Positions 10,380 to 22,813 of a stretch of DNA of 64,000 nucleotides are shown piece after piece. The translations under genes and the position numbers were made by a program. Location: NCBI GenBank assembly GCA_015680685.1, contig MNCI01002760.1, forward strand, positions 74,248 to 138,247. Direction: 5' to 3'. This stretch comes from Gnetum montanum (lineage: Eukaryota > Streptophyta > Gnetopsida > Gnetales > Gnetaceae). Under the pieces are notes generated by a model. That model searched no databases. It was not told the origin of the DNA and worked only from the letters and a program-made list of their open reading frames with translations. Positions within the stretch are counted from its first letter, which is position 1, and each line of letters opens with the position of its first letter.

Positions 10380-11752
10380 ATTTTCCTCTTCTTATTTTGA
10401 TCACTTGATCCTTTTTGCACTACACTCTCCTCTAAAATTTTCATGTAAATTGTGACTTTTTCATTCATTAACTCTCACATCTTATCTATCCTTGCTTTAA
10501 GCTTAGTGATATAATTTTGTATTAGCAATATTTGTTGTAAAATCACCCCATCAAGATCTTCCTCTTTTTGCTCATTATGGATATGGACCCTCTTCCTTTG
10601 AAGAGTTGGATCCTAGTTATATGCCTCTCAATTCTCTCATTTACATAGCTCTCCTTCTTTTACCAACTGCTCAACTAGCCTTTATATTTGATGGGCTTTT
10701 AATTCGAATAACCATTCTTGGGCATAAATCCGAAGGGTCTTCCTCATTTTATTACATTTATAATGTACTCGTTTTGAGAAAAACCATGACCTAAACATTT
10801 ATGTAGTAGAAAATAGTATCTATCTAAGGACACATCCAAGGATTCATGTTGTTCTTACTTCCATCCTTGGATTTTTTTTCTTAGGTTGGACACTCTCGCT
10901 TAGGTCTAGTATTTTGCATTTAAAAACGCTAGCATTGTGGACCACTAGTGGATTGAATATGGTTCCAATGCTCTATACCAACTTTCAACTTCATCTATTA
11001 GTGTCCTAGGAAAGAGCTTAAGCTTTTGCCACTCACTCTCAATGTTTTGCAAGGTTCAAGCATCATGGAAAGATTTTAAGTGATCTTGTAGATCAAAGTT
11101 ATAGCCTCCCAAAAATTTAGGAATGTTATTCATATCAAACCTTTTGATGCAACTTTCCCTTTGATGCTTGTGGGATATTCTAACTACCTTCATTATCTAC
11201 ATCATGCTCCTAATAACTAGCAAGGGTCCATCATCATCAAACATTTCATGATGATAATTTTTATTTCTAGTTGTTTGATTATGATGATTTCATTTATATT
11301 CACACTAATGATCTCATTTATTTCTACTTTTAGTTTTGTCTTGATCCCTTAGTGTATCTCTATTTCAATAACTATGGTTATCCTTATCAAAACTAGACAT
11401 GGAAGAGGAAGAGGAAGATGGTGAACTAGGAGAATTACCACGGCTCCTATGTTTTCCCTTTTGGTCCCTTGATGTATCTCTTCTAGGTTTGGAGGAGGTC
11501 CTAGGCCTTGAGGCCATCCTTGTTCTAGGACTTATTCCGTCTCCTCTAGGATTTTCTACATTAGTTGTATGTAGTATTTGAGTGTAATAAGGATCTAAAT
11601 TCGCATAGGAGATCCATTCCTGCATTTTTTTATTCCAATTTTCCTCAATATAGATCCTATCATTTCTCCTACTAGTATTTTCATCATATGATGCATTATT
11701 GGCCCTATGTGAACAAGACATGATTTTATTTGATAATGTGTGTAACTTCAAA
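10380..11752 (-). pseudogene. H gag, broken and truncated by F
   Basis: The N-terminal frame 11751-11365 (128 codons) begins after the PBS. It is polar, with a basic Arg/Ser/Thr-rich stretch and a run of nine serines interrupted once. Downstream (11,150-10,400) the capsid region aligns with E gag at 7640-6980, with numerous stops and frameshifts. I infer the same particle-forming role as for E gag. The frame ends abruptly at the F insertion. Confidence 0.65.
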
Positions 11753-11834
11753 TATTAATGCTTTCTAAAAGATAGATCATTAATACGTTTATAGTGATCG
11801 TGTATGATATAATTAATCTAGATAACTAGCAGCA

Positions 11835-11852
11835 TCCCTGGCAATGGTGCCA
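11835..11852 (-). promoter_or_regulatory. Primer-binding site of H
   Basis: Minus strand TGGCACCATTGCCAGGGA beside the LTR. Confidence 0.85.
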
Positions 11853-11853
11853 A

Positions 11854-12709
11854 TGATGAGCAACGGGTACCCCTATGCCTAACCATATGAATCATAAATG
11901 TTCATGCATGATCCAGTTAAATTTCATGGATTGGACTAGTTGTGACATCTAGATTGTAAAGCATTGATTGTAAGACATTCTCTTCCCACTTGAAATAGTG
12001 GTAGCTTTGTGATATATGGTTTAGTCCAAAGTAAGCATATGATAATTGATATTGTTAGGTCCATTTTACTCCTAGTGATAAGCATAATTGAAAATGAAAT
12101 TTAATCTTAAGTCTAAGCAATGATGGTATTGTAAATCTACTCTCTCCTAGAGTAATGAGCATCCAGCCATGGTTTACTATATGCATCTTGGACTCATGTA
12201 ACCATTACTGGGTTACCAAGCATTATGCTACTAGGAGAACCAAGCAATAACACTACTAGGATTACCAAACAATTACACCTAAACACTTGAAACTAGTCAT
12301 ACTCATTCCTCTTTACTAATGAACAAGTAAAGTAAAATACATGGAAATGTAAATGATTAAACTAAGAAAATAGTAAAAACTATGCTAAGTAAAATAGTAA
12401 ACTAAGTGGATGTTACAATGATGAAAATCAATCTCAATCTTTATTTTTGAACATGAACTATGCCCAAGTACACTTCACTCTAATAAAGATTTTGTACAAC
12501 TACTCAACACCATAGTACAAGCATTTACTTTCTATTACTAAGTTATGAAAACAACCTAATAGAGTTCTATTACTAAATGATTAAAAGGTATCCAATATAT
12601 GATCAGAGTCTTGTACTTATAAGCATTTATTATAATTATGACATCACATTTATGACATTGCATCTATGACATCGTAGATGTGACATCTTAGCCAATTCAT
12701 GCTTTATCA
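11854..12709 (-). repeat. 5' LTR of H
   Basis: 856 bp, TGATGAG...TTTATCA. It belongs to the E/F/C LTR superfamily but is the most diverged. It has three copies of a (G)GGTTACCAAG-type word at about 12205-12270, where the other LTRs have two. Confidence 0.8.
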
Positions 12710-13018
12710 GGTAGCATGTGGCACTTGGGTTTAAAACCCACACATTGTGAATACCCTTTATATTAGTTTGTGGAGGCCAATGTGCACCATACACTAGAAA
12801 TAATTTACCCTTTTATTCTACATGCTGTAAATTCTATTTTTCCAGCATGTAAAGGTAAAAATACCTTGTAGTTACTAAGAACTACCCCTTTTGTGCCACA
12901 CGCTACACATTCTAGCCCCACATGTTGTGGCAATGTGTGGAGAAGCATGTGGCACTTGGGCCTTTAGCCCATACACTACACTTTTGGCTTAAAACTACTT
13001 GTAATGCTCCAAAACTAT
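12710..13018 (+). repeat. LTR K, left part (host of H and C)
   Basis: Sequence between H and C. It carries two copies of an AGCATGTGGCACTTGGG word (about 12713 and 12943) and a hairpin with perfect 8-bp arms ACATGCTG (12820-12827) and CAGCATGT (12843-12850). These are U3-type structures like those in the A, B and G LTRs. The sequence continues at 61400 on the other side of C, across the ACTAT duplication. Tat-type assignment is by inference. Confidence 0.55.
13014..13018. repeat. Target site duplication of C, left copy (ACTAT)
   Basis: Identical to 61395-61399; flanks element C exactly outside its TG...CA ends. Confidence 0.9.
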
Positions 13019-13930
13019 TGATGAGCAGCTAGGTACCCCTACGCCCAACCATACGAATCACGGGCGTTCACACACAACTCGATCGAAATTCGTAGACTGT
13101 AAGCACTTAACATACACCAGACTCTAACCAGTGAAACCTTGGGTTAGAACGGTCGTTGTCCTCCTAATCTCACTTGAGAGGTTCTGTTTACAATGGTTAA
13201 GTGAGATTAAGGCTGATGATTTTTATAAATTTTTACTTATCTTTTGGCGGCTCTTTATCTTGGAAAGTAAGGCTAGAACATTAATTAATCTAAGATTATC
13301 TTAATCTAAATCTTAACTATTCCTAACATAAGTATCCAGTCCTATCTTCCGAGCACATTCTGAGCATCTCCTAACACTACTGGATTACTAGACGTTAAGC
13401 GTCACTGGGTTTACCAAGTGTTTGATTTACGTTCGAGATGGTCGAACTTATGGCCTTTACGAACTACAAGCGAGCAATAACGATTGAAATCATAATAACA
13501 GAAACATAAGTAATTATCAAAGAAATTAACAAAGCATAAACATATTAAACTACTGAATGCATAAAATAGCTAAGTCCAAATGCGGTAAGGAATGTTTGAA
13601 TAGTTCATCTTTATTGCTGTCACGTTAATGGACTCAGATACATTGATGCTTGACTAAAGAGCTGATCACTTTTCTTACGCCTGCTACGAGCACTTGGAAA
13701 ATATTCTATCTCCTGCGAGAACAAACTACAAGAGTTTTGCTACAACTAACTAAAAGGTACCTAAATGAGGTGAAAGGTCCTCTTAGTTATAAGCTGGGAT
13801 AAGCCTCACGTAAATGGGACCATGTCGACACATGGAAGGCTACGTCAACAGGCCCACGTTGATGCAGCCACGTATACGGGGCCCCATATACATGGCCTAG
13901 TCAACACATCAACTTAATGACACTTCATCA
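13019..13930 (-). repeat. 3' LTR of C
   Basis: 912 bp, TGATGAGC...CTTCATCA, colinear with 60483-61394 and the same length. Confidence 0.95.
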
Positions 13931-13945
13931 TACCCCCACAATTGA
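13931..13945 (-). promoter_or_regulatory. Polypurine tract of C
   Basis: Minus TCAATTGTGGGGGTA abutting the 3' LTR; nearly the same in E. Confidence 0.8.
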
Positions 13946-14171
13946 GCAAAAACTCGTCCTTGAGTGACTTTACAATTTGGAAGGTATGGATTCTTATTTA
14001 CAACACACACAACTTAAACACACACATGACATGACATGAATTTGACCAAGTGCCTGAGTTACAGAGGAGGAAAAATTACAAAAAATGGTGGTGTTCAGAG
14101 ATAAAATTGAACACTTCGCTAGTCCTAGGGCCTCTGTTATGTAGGATGATGTACAAAATTGCTAGAGAAGA

Positions 14172-17027
14172 TCACATCATCCCTGGGGGCAGTGGTTCTA
14201 ATGGACCTTCTCTAGCCTCTGGCCCATGCGTTGGTGGTGGCACAGATGATGGTTTCCCTGTAGCAGCTGGAACTTCTAGAGGTAGCTGGAAAGCCTCCAA
14301 GAGAGCCCTCATCTTTTCTTCTTTGCTTCTGGGGTCATTCAAAGTCCAGGCAGCTTCTCCAATATGTGCTTGAACTGGAACTTCCCAAGGACATGGCAGC
14401 ACTAGGAAGAGTTCTTTGAGGTTGAAAAACTAGGCTACGAATTACTTTCATTTGATCTTGAACACTTGGATTGATGCCTACAACTACTATTAGTCATTCA
14501 TTCTACAAGCCAACTCCTCTACAATTGTATGTTGTCCTTCAAAGCTTGTACAGAGAACCTCAAGTTCTGTGTTTGTCATTTTCGGCTTTTGCTTTGTCAC
14601 CTTATGTGCCTAGAACTCACCCTCATATAGGGAATATGAGGTGGCCACTTGATTTTCTAATTCTGACCATGGTCTCCCGACTATGAGCATAGCCAGGTTT
14701 GCATATCAAAGGTTGGCCAACTCCATGTATTCTATCATCTCCTCAATCTACAGCTCTTTTAGGCAGATTTCAGCTTTATTGTAGGCATTCAACCCATCAA
14801 AGATAGATTGCCATACATTACCTCCCTCTCAGAGTTGTTGGAGTGCTTGGTTCATCTTGGCTTTGGAGACTTGAATATGCTTCTCATTTACCTGCTTCTG
14901 CAATCCCACTTGGTCCCTGTAATGATTTTTTCCCTTTTCAAATTTCAGGGCCTCATTCTTCCAAGCGGTAATTTCAATTGCAAACTTCTGTCACAATGCC
15001 CAAACCTCCTCCATTGACATATTTCAATTTTTGATAGCCAACCTCCTTATCTCAGCATTCACCCTGGCTAGTTCTTTTTGTTGTTGGTGAATAAAATTTT
15101 TCATATGTTCATTTTCTGCACCAACATTGTGCAGGCGATGAACCTTCATGGTCAGTCGAATGTTCTCATGGTGAACCTCTGCCAAGTCCTTGTCTAAGTG
15201 ATATGCTCGAACGTCTACCAAGGACTTGTCAAATATCGCCATCTCTTGCACATCCTCAACAACCTAAAGTTTAAGTTTAAGTTATTGAAAAGATTCATCC
15301 CTGGTGATTTTGTGGTCAAGGATGGCTGGATCGGCAAGTTGAGCTCTTAATTGGACTACCTCTGTTGCCAAGTGCTGACAAGCAGCTTAAGCAGTGTCAA
15401 GTTGTACTTCCAAAATGAGGCTCTTGCCCCTTGCCAAGAGAAGCTCTGACTAGGTTGCAGTAATGTTGTCTAGAAGGTCGAAGACATCTGGAAGCAGTTG
15501 CCCACTTTCCACCAGTCGGTCCAACAACTCTTCATGTTGGTCTGCATCAATCTTGCTATGTGAAGTTCCAACAGACACCTGTACATCTTGTAGTCCATGA
15601 ATGTTCGATACAGGTGCTATCAGTGCATTGAGAGCCATAGCAATTGTGTCAGCAATCACTTCAGCCGCAACTTCCTATCCCTAGTGCTGCATCACCAGGA
15701 CCATCACCCCTTCACCATCTTCCAAGCATACCAAGAAGGTAGCAACATTCCCTAAAATTTCAGGGAGTAACTATTAGGTTGATACTGTTACCTCTTGGAT
15801 GCTTGGATCTTTTGTGGTTGGAGCTTGTGCTCAGGCAGTAGAGAATATCAACCCTACCCTTTCAAGTAAGCTAACTGATTGAGCCACATGCTCTAGGTGG
15901 CTCATGGTAGGGCAATAGACCGAAGGGTCTTCTCCTCCACTAGTCTTGTTGGATTGCTCTTGTTGGCTCGAGAGCATTTCCCAGATCTCCTGAATATATT
16001 CTGTTGTAGTTTGCGAGCCTGACTGCATTTTTTGTGTAGGTGGTGAAGGTGGCTACTACTCTTCCTCTATCTGTGTGATGGCAGGAGTTTTATCTTTCAT
16101 CATTTCTTGCCAAGAGGCAATTGGGACATGCCTTATTACATCATTGGAATATCATGCTATCCCTACCCATTTGCACAACTTTCAGATTAGGTAGGGAAAG
16201 GGGAGAGCTCGTCTTCCACATTCGTTCTCAATGAACCTCTTTTCAATTTCCAAAAACAATAGCTATGGAAAACTCATTGGGAATTTCCCACTCAAGGAAG
16301 CACATGCACTAGTATAGAAGGCTATGATTTTATTGAGTCTTACAGTTGGGTTCAGGTGGTAAGACACGATCTTTGAGTACACTCTCTCCACCATGGTTAG
16401 AGAGTCGAATTCCTTGCGCTCTACCCCATAGCACCATTTGGTCCATTCCACCTTTACCTTTGGATTGGCCTACTTTGGGATTTCCACCACATCTACCCTA
16501 GTCTTGGGCAACCCTAGAGCCTACGCTATCACCTCTGAAGAGTAAGAGACATAAATGTCTTTGATTCTTACTCTAGACCATGGTTTCCAATTCATCCAGA
16601 AGAGATAAGTTTCTCCTAAGTACCATTCACCACTGGTTGTGATGATTGGCCACATTAGAGAGTTCTATAGCTGGAGCCTCACTTCTTTTGGTGCATTCTT
16701 GAGGAATGGTCTAAAATTTAGCTCTTGGAGGATCATCCATTGCACCTCATGTGGCGTGATAGCATCAATGCAAGCTTGGTTCAAGGTGACCTCAAGCCGT
16801 GGTGCTATCCTAGGAGTCTCATCTCCTTGCAATTTCTCACCAGGAATCTCCTCTTTAGGAATTTGATGGATAGATTCCACATCAGGTCCTTCACGGAGAG
16901 GGCCAGTTGCATGAGAGCCCTCCGCATGCTCTGGCGGCTACACTCCTCATCCCCTTCCCATGCATGGGCGCTTGTCCCTTTGCTATGATGGTCCTTCACC
17001 CCTTGGTTGCCTTGGTTTGGGTGCCAT
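14172..17027 (-). pseudogene. C third ORF (env position), about 950 codons, stops only
   Basis: Starts with ATG at 17027 (MAPKPRQPRGEGP). Open segments at 16880-16665, 16451-16263, 16028-15831, 15659-15450, 15251-15024 and 14402-14172 are all in the same frame as this ATG, so 2.86 kb has decayed by stops without net frameshift. The first ~340 residues include VRIKDIYVSYSSEVIA, ALGLPK, NPTVRLNKIIAFY and a final FPYLI..LCKWVGI. This pattern resembles the domain annotated as 'putative plant transposon protein' in other plant elements. Residues ~590-760 look like a coiled coil (HENIRLTMKVHRL, HQQQKELARVNAEIRRLA). The C-terminus is Pro-rich. There is no clear membrane segment, so an envelope role is not supported. 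Confidence 0.7.
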
Positions 17028-17038
17028 CTGCAATCAAA
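17028..17038 (-). promoter_or_regulatory. Candidate 3' splice site before C third ORF
   Basis: Minus strand TTTGATTGCAG lies immediately before the ATG of the third ORF. Subgenomic splicing is the usual way env-position ORFs are expressed; the donor was not located. Confidence 0.45.
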
Positions 17039-17233
17039 CATAACCACCTGTTAGACCATATGTAAGTAGCTTAAGATTTTCCGTATACACCTTCTTAGTT
17101 TGACCAAGTTATGTTGTTGGCACAGGCACACCTTCAAGTCTTCAGAAGTGTTAATTTATGGGTTAGAGCCAATGTTTTCATAATTAACTGACTAATTAAT
17201 TAATTACACATTAATTACACATAGGCACCACCC

Positions 17234-17257
17234 NNNNNNNNNNNNNNNNNNNNNNNN
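17234..17257. other. Assembly gap (24 N)
   Basis: Short run of undetermined bases in C between pol and the third ORF. Confidence 0.99.
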
Positions 17258-19150
17258 ACCTCTGGTTGTGTAAAAGGGCAAGGATTGATTGATGCGAACA
17301 CATAATGGAATGTAGGTCCATTGGAAAGGGTTAGGCAGAAAAAATGGCAAAATCTCCCCTCAATTTGGACTCCAAATGATGAAATTTGCAAATCATAGTG
17401 GGTTTATATATAGGGGTTAGGCGCTACATCGACAAGGCCACATATACGCAGGCACTGTGTATATGGGGCACCATATACGCAGGGGTGCTTACCTGTTGAC
17501 CAGCATTGACCAACCAGGAAAAAGCCCAAAATGATGAATTTGAAAGGCCAAATTGGGGTGGTTGAAGTACGTGAGAGGCTCGAGCATGGTTGAGGACATG
17601 AGGAAGGTAATTTGGGCTCAAAAAAGAGACAAAAATAGGAGAATGAGACTTAAAAGAACTCCGTGGGGACGAAATCGAGCAATGGGAGCCTGAAAATAAT
17701 CAACCATGAAATCCATCAGATGGGAGACTTAACAAGCAAGACAAATAATATGCAGGTGGGTCCTCCCCATAGCATGTAATAGCCTTCTTAGCCCTTGTAT
17801 ACCCTCAACACTGGGGTCCGTGGGCCTCGGGGCCAAAGCATGGTGTGAGCCAATTAAGACACCTACCTAAGAGATCCCACCAAGGCACGAGAAGCCTACA
17901 GAAATCATGATGAACTGACAAAACATAAAATTGGCAGTGAGGTGAGTACAGAGAGAAATGGGAATAGAGAGATGAGAGAATGGGGATTCCAATTGTTGAT
18001 CATAGGAAACCCCATTTATAGTTATGGTTAAGTGACCTAGTAGAACCATTCCCGAGCTCAAACCCAAACCATCCGCAGTCAATGACATCGTAGTAATAGA
18101 TGAAGTCTCTGCCATCCCCAAGGAAGAAAGAACGACCCCACAGAGAACCATGACTCCAATAAACATGAGAGGAAGGAAGTGAAATGGGACAAAGTTAGAG
18201 GGGACCAAGGAAGTCCCATACCTAGTGCTTGTGGCCCGTAAGAGGCCATCTAAGGGGTGTGCTTTGAATTTCCAACAAGTGATTGCTTTATTTCTTGTCG
18301 AGGGGAACCACACCATGCAAAGACCCATGCATGTTCTCATTAATTTGACCAAGGGGTGTGCTTTGAATCCTCTCTTTTTTTTGAAATTTTCAGGGAGGAC
18401 CACACCATGCAAGGTCAAACTACCCAAAAGCTTCCTTGGAGAGAAGGATGTGGAGCGGTAGGGAACCTGTAAGGGCATACCAGCAACCTAGGGAACATAA
18501 CAGAGCAACGAATAATGCATTCCCCTTGAAGTCACACCCAATTGAACTAGTGGATCATCCTCGAGTTTGGGAACTACACAAGTCACACATTAATTATAAT
18601 GTTTTTAAGTGAAGGGGTTGCATGTTCTCAACAAAAGGAAAACCATGGAATAGTGAATGGGTGAATGGCGTGGACTCACTACCCAGTTTATGAAGTGAAA
18701 ATAAACATAAAATCCAAGGACAACCATGTGAGGGTGGGAGCCAGATAATGAGGTAGACTATTACATTACCCATCGCAACAAAAACCATCCGTGCCAAACA
18801 TCTAAAGACAATATGACGACGTATTAGCAATTATGCAAAAAATGAAAAACACACAAGAAACAGAAAATAATGAAAGAAAGGAAAAACTAAATAAGAATTG
18901 GCAAACGTATGAACGATGGTGAAAAACAAAAACATGTTAAAACAAATGTGTGAAAATGAAAAAGTGTAAAACAAAAAGGATAAAAAATGGAGGGGGCGTA
19001 ACGAAATGGATTAGCAGGGATGACGGTCTCCTCCACAACTAGGTGGAAAAGAGGAGACGTGAAAAATGGAGTGTGGTTGATCGGGTGATGACGAAGTGGG
19101 GGCACTAGTTGAGTGGAGTTCACAGAAAGGTTTTAGTTGTTGGTGGTTGA
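17258..19150 (-). other. C spacer between integrase and third ORF
   Basis: About 1.9 kb with no recognised gene. The only sizeable frame is 18478-17867 minus (203 codons), which contains one hydrophobic stretch (FLPLMFIGVMVLCGVVLSSL). It overlaps an imperfect direct repeat (GGGGTGTGCTTTGAAT...CCACACCATGCAA at about 18256-18320 and 18355-18412) and has no family resemblance, so I do not call it a gene. Confidence 0.5.
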
Positions 19151-20290
19151 CTAACTATTTTCTGGTGGGGTGCTAAGATTTGTGGATGAACAAGACCCTA
19201 GATGGGAAGGTTTCAGAGACAATGTAAGGTCCCTCCCACAGTGTTTGAAACTTGGTCGGTTGAGATATGTGTGAGGGGTTCCAATACAACACGTTTTCTC
19301 CACATCTAAATGTGACCTTCCAAATCCTAAGATCATGTCATTTTTTGTTATAGGCCTTTTGGATCTCATTGGAAGATAGGGCCACTAATCGGTTCTCATC
19401 TAGCACACTTAAATTGATTAGTCATTCACATTGTGCTAGCGGTAGGTCAAGGCCTAAGTCACTAGCTATGGATAGTGTGCGGAGTTCGGCCTGAATTGGG
19501 AGTGTTGGTAACTTTTCATACTCTAACTCATAGGGAGAGTACCCTACAGGAGGTTTCCAAGTGGAGCGATAAACCCATAGGGCATTGTTGAGTTTGGTAC
19601 TCCAATCCCTCCTATATTTGTTAATGGTCCGAGTAAGGATCTTGGTGATCTCCCTATTGGTGACTTCGGCTTGCCTGTTAGCTTGGGGGTGATAGGGTGT
19701 TGTAAATTTATGTGTTACCCCTAAGCATTGCATGACTTTCCAAAAAGTGACACCCATGAAGTGAGTCCCATTATCAAAAATAAGTGCATGTGACACTTCA
19801 AACCTATTAACAATTTTTTGCTGGACAAATCGTGCAACAGTGTTGGAAGAACAGTCGATGACGACTGCCGCTTCTACCCACTTTGTATAGTAGTTCATAG
19901 CTACGATCATGTATGCCTTTCCTTTTGACAAGGGGGTGATGGGTCCCATGAAGTCGATACCCCAGATGTCGAAGGGCTTCAGTGATTGGATCCACTGTTG
20001 AGGTCTCTCCAACCGTGCCGACATCCCACCATCTTTTTGGCATCATTCACAAGAGTGGGTGAACCATTGTGTGTCCCTAAAAATTGTAGGCCAATAATAC
20101 CCTGCAAGTAGGATCTTAATGGTCATGCAGCATCTAGCATAGTGGCCCCCACAAGGGCCCTCGTGAGCATCTTGGAGGATGTGCAATGTATCATCATCAC
20201 GAACACACCAGCAAACCAGGCCATCTACGAAGACCTTATAAAGGTGTTCATTAATTTCCATGAAATGCTTGGCCTTATGGAGAAAATTTT
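19151..20290 (-). pseudogene. C integrase
   Basis: Integrase inserts the element DNA into the chromosome. The zinc-binding HHCC part is at 20230-20030: HEGPCGGHY, AGYYWPTIF, then FTHSC followed by a stop where the second C..C would continue. The catalytic core (20024-19422) is open for 200 codons. It shows all three acidic positions: Asp in WGIDFMGP, Asp in IFDNGTHF, and Glu in QAEVTNREI. ALWVYRSTWKPPVGYSPYELEY follows, as in Athila-type integrases. The C-terminal tail, with GPYIVSETF-like words, continues to about 19160 in another frame. Upstream on the same strand is RNase H. Confidence 0.85.
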
Positions 20291-20576
20291 GTTTCTACCG
20301 ATGGTTCCACTCCTTTGGTAGCTCTTGGGTTGTGAGGTAGCTGAGAATGTGGCTGAACCAAGGGGATTCCTTGGGTACTTGAGGATCGACTACACTTGTG
20401 AAGAGAAGTTCATCTAGAAATTGGTTGAAGAGGAGCTCCTCCTCTTCTACATCATCCCATCACAATCAAGGCAAGTGGTCAACAACCACATTCTCTATCC
20501 CCTTTCAATCTACCATGGTAAGATCAAACTCCTAAAGAATCACCAGCCATCAGATTATGTGGGGACTCATCGTTGG
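20291..20576 (-). other. C pol connection between RNase H and integrase
   Basis: No distinct domain seen. Sequence corresponds to the usual linker and is full of stops. Confidence 0.4.
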
Positions 20577-21735
20577 TTTATTCATTAGGAACTAGATAGC
20601 ACTGTTATCAGTATGCACAAACCCCTTGTATCTGAGCACATAGTGCCAGAATTTGTCCAAGGTGAACACCACCACCATCAACTCCTTTTTAGTGGTGGTG
20701 TAGTTTAGCTGAGCACCCACAATGCTACGGCTTGCACAATGGATATAATATGGACGTTTCTGATCATCACACTGTGTAAGCATGGCTCCCAAGGCATAGT
20801 TGGATGCATCCATCATAATGTTAAAGGTCTAGATCCATCAGGTGCCCATAGAACTAGAGTTTCTACGAGTTTCTATTTCAGCACCTAAAATGTAGACTTG
20901 CATTCCTTGGTCTAGATGAATGAAGCATCCTTCTTCGTAAGTTCTACCAATGGCTTGGCGATCTTCAAGAAGTTTTCAATGAAATTCTAGTAGTAACCAG
21001 TGTGTCCAAGGAATGACCGAACATCTTTGATGGTACTTGGTTGGCCGGTGATTCCTTGGATGACCCTAATCTTTTCAAGGTCTACACTGATCCCTGTTTG
21101 TGAGATGCAATGCCCTAGCACAATGCCCTCTTAGACCATCAAATGGCTCTTCTACCAATTGAGCCACAGATTGATGTCTACACACCTTTTTAGAACCTAC
21201 TCCAGATAGTCCAAGGCTTGCTCGAACATGGCCCCATAGGTGGAGAAGTCATCCATGAAGACTTCTACCCCATTACCGATTTGTTGCTGGAAGATTCTTA
21301 GGACAAGGCGTTGGAACGTAGCGGACACATTGCACAGGCCAAAGGGCATCTTCTTGTATGTGAAAGTCCCCCATGGACTTGTGAACGTTTTTTTGGCCTC
21401 GTCCTCTAGTGCCATTTGGATTTTTTTATAACCACTATAACCATCCAAAAAGCTGTAGTAACGGTGCCCTACGATGGTGTCCAACACCTGCTCCACAAAT
21501 GGGAGTGAGAAGTGGTCCTTGAAGGTCATCATATTGAGTAACCAAAAATCAATATAGACCCTCCACTTGCCACCTTTCTTGGGCACAATAACAAGTGGGC
21601 TAACACATTCGCTATCAATGATAAAATAGATGAATCTTGCCTTTAGCAATTATTCGATTTCATCTTTTACGATCTGCTTCAGTTTGGAATTCAATCATCT
21701 TTGTGGCTGTCATCGTGGCTTCATGAAAGGGTCAA
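20577..21735 (-). pseudogene. C reverse transcriptase and RNase H
   Basis: RT at 21649-21197 is open for 150 codons. It includes SPLVIVPKKGGKWRVYIDF, a SFLDGYSGY block, TFTSPWGTFTYKKMPFGLCN (motif B region) and the catalytic motif as FMDDFS. The second half of the thumb region is frameshifted. RNase H at 20816-20592 begins DASNYALGAML and has TTTKKELMVVVF and HTDN, typical of the Ty3/gypsy RNase H. No second, archaeal-type RNase H is present, in contrast to A and B. Together these copy element RNA into DNA. Stops and frameshifts make it non-functional. Confidence 0.85.
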
Positions 21736-22336
21736 GATAGATTCAATGATGGTAGACCCTGGGATCAACTCCAATCAGCTCAAGATATTACCATGCGAAT
21801 GCAGCAACCCATTTGTTTACCACCTTCAGCAATCTCTTTTTCTATTCAGGAGTAAGGGTGGCATTGATAATTACTGACTTTCAATTTTGCAAAAATGCAT
21901 ATTCCAAGTGAGCCCATAAATACTTTAGCTCTAGGGGCTCTTTTTTGAAGCTCTCAGGGATTTGTAGCTCCCCCCAGTCATCATGGCCATCAACAGTGGA
22001 GACCCACTGATGAACCTTGTCCATTTCATCCATGCTTTTAACGTAGGCTTGCACCAGCCCCTCAGATGATTCCATGCATAATGTGCTGCTAGTAGGATCA
22101 GTTGTCAGCCACTAGATGCCCTCTTGGTTAGTGGCTACTGCATGCAAGCACTGTTGAACAAGTGATTCCTCGGTACACCAACTGCATGCTTGAATGGATA
22201 TCTGCTTAGCAGACCATAACTACTGCACATAGTTGCACCCTAAGTCACTGTACGCGATGCATGGAACACACTTCTTCTCAATCTTCCCAAAAGGATTTTC
22301 CTTTGAAATTTCCAGGGACAAATCTTAGAGTCCTAG

Positions 22337-22813
22337 TCATGCATCCACTATACTTAGCCAAGCTCTTCCCATGATGATTGGGAAGTTTCCCTTGCAGTTC
22401 TCCACACAGATGACCAGGAAATCAATAGGATAGGACCACCCACAAATGGTGGTCATAATGTCCTTCACCAATCCCAATGGAATAGTGATGGACTGGTCTG
22501 CTAACTCAAGCCAGATGTTGCTCTTCTTTAGTGGGGGCAAGTTTCAGTTCTTGTACATATCATGAGAGATCAAATTGACCCCTAACCCCAAGTCCAGAAG
22601 AGCTTTGTAGGGCTCATTCCCTACCACCTGAAGATAGATGAGGGGGCTTCCCGGATCAGTCAATTTCCAGGGAAGATGACCTACCTTGATGTAGTCGGTC
22701 ACGACATGGATGAGCATGACGGTCTGGATGTTTGAGTGCGGTTGGCTTGAGGGTTGCTCAGGTGGTATGATGGTGGAGGCGCTAGTAGGTTCGAAGGCAC
22801 TGGCCACAGGCAT
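22337..22813 (-). pseudogene. C aspartic protease
   Basis: Retroviral-type protease that would release mature Gag and Pol. The active-site loop reads ALLDLGLGVNLIS, i.e. Asp-Leu-Gly instead of Asp-Thr/Ser-Gly, followed by a LADQSI..PLGLVKDI flap region and an FPIIMGRAWL segment matching the usual ILGRPFL. DLG in this loop is characteristic of Athila-type proteases. One stop (at about 22542) splits the domain after HDMYKN. Confidence 0.75.

Larger units (their letters stand above)
10380..12709 (-). mobile_element. Element H, Athila-like, 5' part only
   Basis: Minus-strand 5' LTR (11854-12709), PBS and gag, cut at 10380 where F is inserted. The remaining 3' part must lie left of F, outside the window. 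Its gag matches E rather than C. The H flank at 12710 is LTR K, so H is inserted in K. Confidence 0.75.

Noticed and set aside
11399-11581. Glu-rich plus-strand frame
   Set aside because: Complement of the serine run in H gag; low-complexity shadow.
17867-18478. 203-codon minus-strand frame with one membrane-like segment, possible envelope gene of C
   Set aside because: Overlaps an imperfect direct repeat, lacks a second membrane segment or recognisable motif, and is separate from the large third ORF. Too weak to call.
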